From contig CAYSCH010000328.1 in NCBI GenBank assembly GCA_964429355.1, positions 1 through 10,622 of the forward strand: a stretch of 10,622 nucleotides of DNA, given 5' to 3'. Below the pieces are notes generated by a model that did not search any database, had not been told where the DNA came from, and saw only the letters and a list, made by a program, of their open reading frames with translations. Numbering within the stretch: the stretch's first letter is position 1; every line of letters begins with the position of its first letter. Shown one piece after another: positions 5,749 through 10,622 of this stretch. The translations under genes were made by a program, and so were the position numbers. This stretch comes from JAAYAY01 sp964429355. GTDB lineage: Bacteria > Planctomycetota > Planctomycetia > Pirellulales > Thermoguttaceae.

Positions 5749-6777
5749 ATGTCATTGCTTATCAACGCCTATTGCACTCATCGCGATCCACCGGCCCTGG
5801 GGTTTCCCCACAAACTCAACTCGAGACGGAACCGGACGGATCCCGAACTCCTTGAACACCTGAACGCGTTCATCAGCTTCATCCTTCAAGGGGGGGAACG
5901 AGAGATGACCGAGTCGCTCTACCATGTCACGCGCCATATCGAGCGCGCGCAGCACCATTACTCGCTGGAAGTCGATGACGAGCACCTCGACGACTTTGCC
6001 GGCTGGGCCCGCAGCGCCAATGCCATCTCCTTTCTGCCCGATAATACGGTTCGCGATCCGTCCGGCGGGGTACTTGTCGATCCGGAGACGGGCGAGCCGG
6101 AAGAAGGCGCGGAGGTGCCATATCCGCAGGACGCGCTCGACCGCAGGGCAAGAAGCTTTCAGCGACTGGCCGAGGAGGGTATCGAGGTCTATTCGGAACT
6201 GCCGCCGGTGACGGGCGAAGGGGAGGTCGTTCTGCGCGCACCCGGCGAGGTTGCCATGCGGATGTTGGCCCTGTTTGTGTGTGCCATCCGGGCTGAGTCG
6301 CTCAACAGTGACCGACCGATCCCGATCAAGGACCTTCGCAAACGGATCCCACTGGCCTTCGAGGCCCTCAGTCCCAAAGAAAAGAAGTTCCTCGATGCTG
6401 CTTCTCCGGACCAGCAAGACATTGTCAACCATGTTTGGCGATACGAGTCGCTTTTGGCGCTCCAGTGGGCACTGGGGCTTGCCGGCGAACTCCTGTTTCC
6501 AACCGCTATTTGCGACCTGAATCAGGTGGTTGGCACAATTCTCGACAACCGCACCGAAACCCTGGTTCGGGAAGCGGAACTCCGGCCGACGGGCGAACTG
6601 CTCGACGCCCTGGACCTGCATTATCGGCTCCACTGGGCCACGACCCAGGCCAGGGTCAACGGAGCCGAAATCCGCCCCGATCTGGAAGGCGGGGTGATTC
6701 TTGAACGCCACTATGCCCTCAACTGGCTGACCTGCTTCGAAGACGCCGACTGGGACGACGTCGATACGCCGACGTGA
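5749..6777 (+). CDS. DUF4272 domain-containing protein
   Basis: This 342-residue cytoplasmic protein has no signal peptide or membrane segment. The C-terminal half carries the conserved blocks of DUF4272: WRYESLLALQWALGLAGELL, then LRPTGELLDALDLHYRLHWA and ERHYALNWLTCFEDADWDDV, with the usual acidic end WDDVDTPT. The function of the family is unknown. The N-terminal part (INAYCTHRDPP, then a REMTESLYHVTRHIERAQHH helix) looks native, and ATG 5749 follows gggaag (5735-5740) by eight bases, so I keep this start. Glu- and Leu-rich helices dominate. It stands alone on the plus strand, 171 bases before the toxin-antitoxin promoter element -10, and has no obvious functional partner here. Confidence 0.85.
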   Translation: MSLLINAYCTHRDPPALGFPHKLNSRRNRTDPELLEHLNAFISFILQGGEREMTESLYHVTRHIERAQHHYSLEVDDEHLDDFAGWARSANAISFLPDNTVRDPSGGVLVDPETGEPEEGAEVPYPQDALDRRARSFQRLAEEGIEVYSELPPVTGEGEVVLRAPGEVAMRMLALFVCAIRAESLNSDRPIPIKDLRKRIPLAFEALSPKEKKFLDAASPDQQDIVNHVWRYESLLALQWALGLAGELLFPTAICDLNQVVGTILDNRTETLVREAELRPTGELLDALDLHYRLHWATTQARVNGAEIRPDLEGGVILERHYALNWLTCFEDADWDDVDTPT

Positions 6778-6872
6778 CCGGCCGACAGACGACCTGCTTG
6801 TTGGCGTATAATTGCCTCAGACCTAGCAGAGCGGGGCTCACCTAGCGGGTGATGTGCCACGATTTGTACGGC

Positions 6873-6902
6873 TTGATCGGCACCCGCGGGGCCGGCTACA
6901 AT
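6873..6902 (+). promoter_or_regulatory. Likely promoter of the toxin-antitoxin operon
   Basis: ttgatc (6873-6878) and tacaat (6897-6902, 5 of 6 to consensus) are 18 bases apart and lie 91 bases before the antitoxin start. A second perfect -10-like tataat is at 6807-6812, but it lacks a convincing -35. Small interrupted inverted repeats nearby (tcacc/ggtga around 6839-6853) could be an operator for autoregulation; this is speculative. Confidence 0.45.
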
Positions 6903-6992
6903 AAAGCAATGCGAATGGGGGCATAGTGCTCTACGGGATCAGAAGGAGAGTTGGCCGGGCGGCCGCCTTGGGCACATCCTTCGAGGTGCGTC

Positions 6993-7190
6993 ATGACGGA
7001 TTCTGCGAACGAATTGCTCCATGCCTTCGACGCTCTGCCGCCGAACGATCGCCGCGAGGTGGCCGCGGCAGTCCTTCGCCGCGTTCTCGATGAAGCTCCT
7101 GCGGAAGTCTCTGATGAGGCCTTGGTAATCGCCGCGGAAGAGTTGTTCCTGGAATTGGACGCGGCTGAGGGCGATCATGGCCAATCCTAA
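6993..7190 (+). CDS. Antitoxin partner of MazF-like toxin
   Basis: This 65-residue acidic helical protein lies directly before, and overlaps by 14 bases, the MazF-like toxin gene, which is the usual antitoxin-first order. The sequence is LLHAFDALPPNDRREVAAAV, then a second helix ending in an acidic tail (ELFLELDAAEGD) likely to bind the toxin. I do not recognise a named DNA-binding fold such as AbrB or ribbon-helix-helix. It resembles small addiction-module proteins with a DxLPxxDRREVAxxxLRR pattern. The frame is open from TTG 6951, but ATG 6993 is preferred because gagg (6983-6986) precedes it at a suitable distance and the extra residues look unstructured. The role is inferred mostly from context. 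Confidence 0.75.
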   Translation: MTDSANELLHAFDALPPNDRREVAAAVLRRVLDEAPAEVSDEALVIAAEELFLELDAAEGDHGQS

Positions 7191-7506
7191 GCGGGGAGAG
7201 GTGTGGCTGGTCGATCTGGGCATGGTCGCCAAGATCCGCCCCTGTTTGGTGTTGAGCATCCCTCCCAACGAAGAGAGCGACCGGGTACTGGTCACCGTTG
7301 TTGCGCATACGACGAGCCCGCGTGGCTCTCGCTTTGAGGTTTGCGTGCCGCTCCATTTCCTCAAGGCGGGGGTGTTCGATGCACAGAATCTGGTCACGAT
7401 CCCGATGGTCAAGTTGATTCGGCCGCTGGGAACACTCTCTACCGGTCAGTTCGATTTGGTGACCGAAGCAGTCAGCAGATGGCTTGGCTTGAAGGCGAGT
7501 TCCTGA
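7177..7506 (+). CDS. MazF/PemK-family mRNA interferase toxin
   Basis: This 109-residue toxin belongs to the type II MazF/PemK fold, which cleaves RNA at short specific sites to halt translation. The family blocks are visible: RGEVWLVDLG (6-15), IRPCLVLS (20-27) with catalytic-type R21, AHTTS (43-47) supplying the conserved Thr/Ser, and FDAQNLVTIP with Q70. The loop between the first two strands is short (MVAK), lacking the longer GHEQxGxRP segment of classical MazF; this short-loop form is common in environmental bacteria. It starts inside the antitoxin gene, with gagg (7167-7170) as ribosome site, so the two are probably translationally coupled. All core residues are present, so I expect activity. 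Confidence 0.9.
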   Translation: MANPKRGEVWLVDLGMVAKIRPCLVLSIPPNEESDRVLVTVVAHTTSPRGSRFEVCVPLHFLKAGVFDAQNLVTIPMVKLIRPLGTLSTGQFDLVTEAVSRWLGLKASS

Positions 7507-7816
7507 CGTATCAGCGGACGAATTACCTGGACAAACCCTGGGACTTCATGCCCGTGGGGAACGAAGATGTTCCACTGATGTTTGTCTGTGGAACCGGGCG
7601 TGGTGATGGGCGCTACGATGTTCGTTGCCGTTACTCGGGACATGTGCCACAGGTCGTGTCTGTTGGCTTCGTCGAAGATGATGACGATCGATAAGACGGG
7701 AAGTGATCGGTAGGTATGCGCGAGCGGAGGATCGTTGGCGTTTGGAGCGGTTCGCTCCGACGCGTTGATTGGCGGGCAATGGGCCACTTCGCCCACCCTA
7801 CGGGCTCTTGCCGGCA
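7507..7816 (+). other. Intergenic gap between convergent genes with two hairpins
   Basis: I find no convincing gene in these 310 bases. Two hairpins stand out: ggagcg, loop gtt, cgctcc (7744-7758, perfect six pairs) and tgggc, six-base loop, gccca (7780-7795). Neither has a T-run on either strand, so they are poor intrinsic terminators, though they sit where both mazF-side and DUF1080-side transcripts should end. Open frames through 7549-7694 (plus) and 7446-7817 (minus) lack ribosome sites and recognisable motifs. The 7740-7803 segment has the look of a dispersed repeat, which I could not test. Confidence 0.4.
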
Positions 7817-8596
7817 TCAGAGGCGAATCGCTTCCTTCTTGGATAGAACGGTCAGCTTGACGTTCTTGAACCAGACCTCATGGTCATGATTCTGCAGCGC
7901 GATTTTCCCCCCTTTGAGATGGCCGAACCGTTGGTCTTCGTGATAGCGGCTATTGCTGACCAGGCAATTCCAGAGCGGTGATTCCGCCTGGACGTTGACG
8001 GCCAGTTTGTCGTTAAGCCACAGCTCGACATGGTTTCCCATGACCAGGATCTTCCCCTGGTTGTATTCCAGAGGAATCATCGGGCCGGCGGCGTCGTAAC
8101 GATGGAAGAGCGTGTAGAGGCTGCCGGTGAAGTAGCGGGGGAATTGCGGATGGATGGGGCGGTTCGGATCGTCGATAATCTGGTATTCGTGCCCATTGGC
8201 CTTGTCGCCTTCGTTCCAGCTATGGAAGAAGACGCCCGAATTGCCCGCGAATGAGACCTTGAACTCAAATTCGAGAATGAAGTTGGTGAACTCGCCTTTG
8301 AGAAACAGGTCTCTGGTACCGCCCAGACGTCGGATGACGCCGTCTTGGATTTCCCAGTCCGGATTGAGATTCCCTTGCCCGTCCGTCCAGTTTCCGGACT
8401 CCCAGTCCAGGCACAGATCCCGCGTCGCCCCCTGTTCATAGGCGGCGACGACGTTTCCTTTTTCGTCGGGCACGGAGTAAACGCCGTCTTGGAACGTTGC
8501 CACAGGCGACGGCGGCCAGTTCTGTTGGGCCATCGCAAGGCCGGGCAAACATGAAACCAGGCAGACAACAACCAGTAGGGTTCTCGTTTTCTTCAT
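7817..8596 (-). CDS. Secreted DUF1080 protein (3-keto-disaccharide hydrolase family)
   Basis: This 259-residue protein is of the DUF1080/3-keto-disaccharide hydrolase family, a concanavalin-like beta-sandwich known to bind or cleave 3-keto-glycosides. The N-terminus MKKTRTLLVVVCLVSCLPGL followed by AMA before QQN is a standard Sec signal peptide. Domain blocks include DWEIQDGVIRRLGGTRDLFL (about 80-99), FILEFEFKVS, NSGVFFHSW (119-127), HEYQIIDD and the final GKIALQNHDHEVWFKNVKL, which is highly typical. ATG 8596 is chosen over the longer frame to 8647 because gagg lies about seven bases before it and the signal starts there. It is downstream of, and on the same strand as, the Gfo/Idh/MocA gene with a 100-base gap. 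That pairing supports action on an oxidised glycoside. Confidence 0.9.
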   Translation of the reverse strand: MKKTRTLLVVVCLVSCLPGLAMAQQNWPPSPVATFQDGVYSVPDEKGNVVAAYEQGATRDLCLDWESGNWTDGQGNLNPDWEIQDGVIRRLGGTRDLFLKGEFTNFILEFEFKVSFAGNSGVFFHSWNEGDKANGHEYQIIDDPNRPIHPQFPRYFTGSLYTLFHRYDAAGPMIPLEYNQGKILVMGNHVELWLNDKLAVNVQAESPLWNCLVSNSRYHEDQRFGHLKGGKIALQNHDHEVWFKNVKLTVLSKKEAIRL

Positions 8597-8696
8597 TGGC
8601 TTTCCTCTATCGTGCGGGGCAATGTGCGTGTGGCGAGGGGAACCCAAGCGCGGGGCAAGCCCACGCGGCTGTCTTCAGGACGGCAATTTTTCCCAT

Positions 8697-10106
8697 TCAG
8701 GTGATCGACCAAGGAGCCAGGCCCGGTTGGCCGCGAACCAATCGATTCGCTTCGTCATCGCCGGGGACTTCTTCCTTCACGGGATCCCAGGTGAGTTTTC
8801 TTCCCAATTGGCAGGCGATGTAGCCCAATTGGACCAGGGTGCTGGCCCGATGCCCCACTTCGGCGTCTTCGAGTGTCTGGGCTCGCGAGCGGACGCATTC
8901 GATGAAGTCGGTCTTCTCGTTTCTTAACACAAACGGGAAATCCTCGTACTTGACTTCGGCGTCCAGGATTGACTTCGGCTCCGCATCAATCCGATTGGGG
9001 CTTCGCCAACCGCAAATCCATCCCTCGGTTCCCTCGAACCGTACGTATCCTTCGCCATCGGGGTATTCTTTGCGGCCGATGTAGTCTGCCTCGACGCCGC
9101 TGGCATAGCGATAGCGGACCTGGAATTCTTCGAGGACGTTGAAGAGCCGGTCGACCGGCGGAAATGTCCCGTGGCCTTCGACTTCCACCGGGCCGCTCCG
9201 CTCGGTGTCACTGGCCCATTGGACAAGGTCGGCCGGATGGTGGCCCCAATTGCAGATGGCTCCGTCGCAGTAGAGGCGATTGTTGTACCACCCGGGCCGT
9301 CCGATCTTCCCGGAGGGATGGACTCGCTCCTCCGTGTAGGGGCGCCGTTCCGCCGGGCCCTGCCACATCTCGAAATCCAAGGTCTTCGGGACGGGCATTG
9401 TGGCCTCGTTGGGCGTTGGAACGGGATAGATGGGCACCGCGAAACGGATCCTCTTCAGTTGGCCGATCTTGCCCGTCCGAACCAGGCTCGCCACTCGGAA
9501 CAACTCCGGTTCGGATCGCCAATTGCTGTCGGTGCGAAAGATGATCTTCGACCGGGCCGCGGCGTCGGCCAAGACTCGGCCGTGGGCAATCGCCAGTCCA
9601 ATCGGCTTTTCGAGGGCAACGTCTTTGCCGGCTTTGATCGCGGCCAGCGCGATCGGCACGTGCCAATGATCGGGCGTGCTGATCATCACGGCGTCAACGT
9701 CCCTGTGGGCAAGCAACTGCCGGAAATCGGTGGTGCGAAGCGTATCCTCGAGGAGTGCCACATCCCATTGGTTCTTTCTTGCCACCGCGGCGATGTCGGA
9801 AACATCCTCCACTCGCAGCCGCCAGCGATCGACGTCGCACAAGGCTACCGTCTGACAGTAGCCGGATCGCATGAAGACCGACAAGTTTGCGTAGATGGCC
9901 TGCCGGCCCAACCCGATGAAACCGATGCCAATGCGATTGCTGGGCGCTGTCTTGCCGCTGAGGCCCAAGACGGCCCCCGGCACAAACAGGGGCACCGCGA
10001 CCGCGCCGGCAGCCTGGCCCAATCGGGCCAAAAAGCACCGCCGCGAGGTTGCGGCTGTCTGGGGCCACGGCCTCTTGTTCGGAAGAATTCGCCTTTCGTC
10101 ACCCAT
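8697..10106 (-). CDS. Tat-exported Gfo/Idh/MocA family oxidoreductase
   Basis: This 469-residue NAD(P)-dependent sugar oxidoreductase belongs to the Gfo/Idh/MocA family. A twin-arginine signal is seen at SRRCFLARLG (21-30) with a hydrophobic stretch to about 49, so it is exported folded with its cofactor, as in glucose-fructose oxidoreductase. The Rossmann fold begins IGIGFIGLGRQA with G62, G65 and G67. STPDHWH (143-149) and ALEKPIG (164-170, catalytic-type K167) are the classic motifs. The C-terminal domain contains WGHHPADLVQWA (287-298), where His residues serve in the active site of related enzymes. ATG 10106 follows ggaggg by seven bases, a strong ribosome site, rather than the longer frame to 10175. 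It is first in a probable two-gene unit with the DUF1080 gene and may oxidise a glycoside at C3; the substrate is unknown. Confidence 0.92.
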   Translation of the reverse strand: MGDERRILPNKRPWPQTAATSRRCFLARLGQAAGAVAVPLFVPGAVLGLSGKTAPSNRIGIGFIGLGRQAIYANLSVFMRSGYCQTVALCDVDRWRLRVEDVSDIAAVARKNQWDVALLEDTLRTTDFRQLLAHRDVDAVMISTPDHWHVPIALAAIKAGKDVALEKPIGLAIAHGRVLADAAARSKIIFRTDSNWRSEPELFRVASLVRTGKIGQLKRIRFAVPIYPVPTPNEATMPVPKTLDFEMWQGPAERRPYTEERVHPSGKIGRPGWYNNRLYCDGAICNWGHHPADLVQWASDTERSGPVEVEGHGTFPPVDRLFNVLEEFQVRYRYASGVEADYIGRKEYPDGEGYVRFEGTEGWICGWRSPNRIDAEPKSILDAEVKYEDFPFVLRNEKTDFIECVRSRAQTLEDAEVGHRASTLVQLGYIACQLGRKLTWDPVKEEVPGDDEANRLVRGQPGLAPWSIT

Positions 10107-10622
10107 CGTAGGACCCTCCAGTATTGCTGACTTCCCCGACCCCAGTTGTCTCGGCGGCCCTCGACTTGCCGGCACGGGGTGCGCTGCACAGGAACAGAAG
10201 CCTCAACAAGGTTCTCCACATATCCCATTCCCTTCGCCGCCGACCGTGCACTGGACATTCAGAAAGCGGTTCTTGATCGAGGCGATGGTGTGGTCGCGTA
10301 TTCCGCCGCGCATCAATTCTCGTATCGGCGGCAGATGCGGGTCAATGAACAAATGCGCAAGAAATGTAAGAAATTGAGATAACCCTGGCTCTGTCGAAAT
10401 GCCCTTGGCGCCCGGGCCTGAAGGGGTTCGACACTGGCACGGGTTTTCCGACAGTGAGATTGACTCTATTCTCTTGCCGTCGATAAAAGCGTGCACCTGC
10501 GAGGACAAGCTCGCCTGACTGCGGACGAGTAAAGGCGTCGGAGAAATCCGGAAAGACATTACTAGTTATTGACGAGGAGGAGTAAACTAGCTACTTGTTT
10601 GGTAATGGCAAGGTTGGCGAGA
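10107..10622 (+). other. Gene-poor right end of the window, with possible protein-coding remnant
   Basis: I find no gene I can support in 516 bases. One stretch, 10209-10382 on the plus strand, has coding-like composition and ends in a very basic helix (RRQMRVNEQMRKKCKKLR), but no start with a ribosome site and no family match that I recognise. A minus-strand frame over 10203-10559 is open but unremarkable and is probably its shadow. An ATG at 10605 opens a frame running off the window; only six codons are visible and gaggagg (10573-10579) is too far away to be its ribosome site. The region upstream of the Gfo/Idh/MocA gene shows no clear promoter. Confidence 0.4.
10460..10487 (+). promoter_or_regulatory. 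Weak candidate promoter pointing off the right edge
   Basis: ttgact (10460-10465, 5 of 6 to consensus) and gataaa (10482-10487, 4 of 6) are separated by 16 bases. It could drive a gene beginning beyond the window. With no gene visible downstream, this is only a possibility. Confidence 0.22.

Noticed and set aside
5752..6711. 319-codon minus-strand open frame opposite the DUF4272 gene
   Set aside because: Shadow frame; the plus strand carries the conserved domain blocks.
7446..7817. 123-codon minus-strand open frame continuing downstream of the DUF1080 gene
   Set aside because: No ribosome site or family motif, and it overlaps the 3' end of the MazF-like gene; more likely intergenic repeat sequence.
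9171..10130. 319-codon plus-strand open frame opposite the Gfo/Idh/MocA gene
   Set aside because: Antisense shadow; the minus strand has the Tat signal, Rossmann glycines and EKP motif.

Overview
The window looks like a piece of a planctomycete chromosome, probably of the Pirellulales type. The evidence is indirect but consistent: a protein with the planctomycete N-terminal FExLExRxLLAAG signature, a DUF1080 (3-keto-glycoside hydrolase-like) secreted protein, twin-arginine-exported Gfo/Idh/MocA and TIM-barrel epimerase-like proteins, a DUF4272 protein, and a REP-associated tyrosine transposase with its palindromic repeats. No rRNA, tRNA or CRISPR array was seen.

Layout. Positions 1-1150 are a mobile/repeat zone. 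A REP-bounded unit carries a RAYT-type transposase (69-593). It is followed in the same orientation by a second copy (878-1150) that has lost 517 bases including nearly all of the transposase. Next come a secreted MsrA-MsrB fusion (1450-2535) and an exported cell-surface-type protein with six degenerate tandem repeats (2827-4275). The latter overlaps, tail to tail by 42 bases, a minus-strand Tat-exported sugar isomerase/epimerase-like protein (4234-5178). Upstream of that is a small graveyard: two divergent, N-terminal-only gene remnants, one of a secreted esterase (minus, 5153-5374) and one of a membrane sensor protein (plus, 5489-5593). A DUF4272 gene (5749-6777) and a compact MazEF-like toxin-antitoxin pair with its own likely promoter (6873-7506) follow. 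A 310-base hairpin-containing gap separates these from two minus-strand genes: a Tat-exported Gfo/Idh/MocA oxidoreductase (8697-10106) and, downstream of it, a Sec-exported DUF1080 protein (7817-8596). The last 516 bases contain no gene I can firmly support.

How they may work together. The Gfo/Idh/MocA and DUF1080 pair is a recurrent planctomycete combination and fits oxidation of a glycoside at C3 followed by cleavage of the 3-keto sugar outside the cytoplasm. The epimerase-like protein may act in the same kind of pathway but is about 2.6 kb away and not in the same operon. MsrAB would repair oxidised methionines in exported proteins. I see no clear novel multi-gene defence or biosynthetic system. 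The most distinctive signals are the RAYT/REP unit with its deletion derivative, the six-repeat exported protein, and the paired N-terminal gene remnants.
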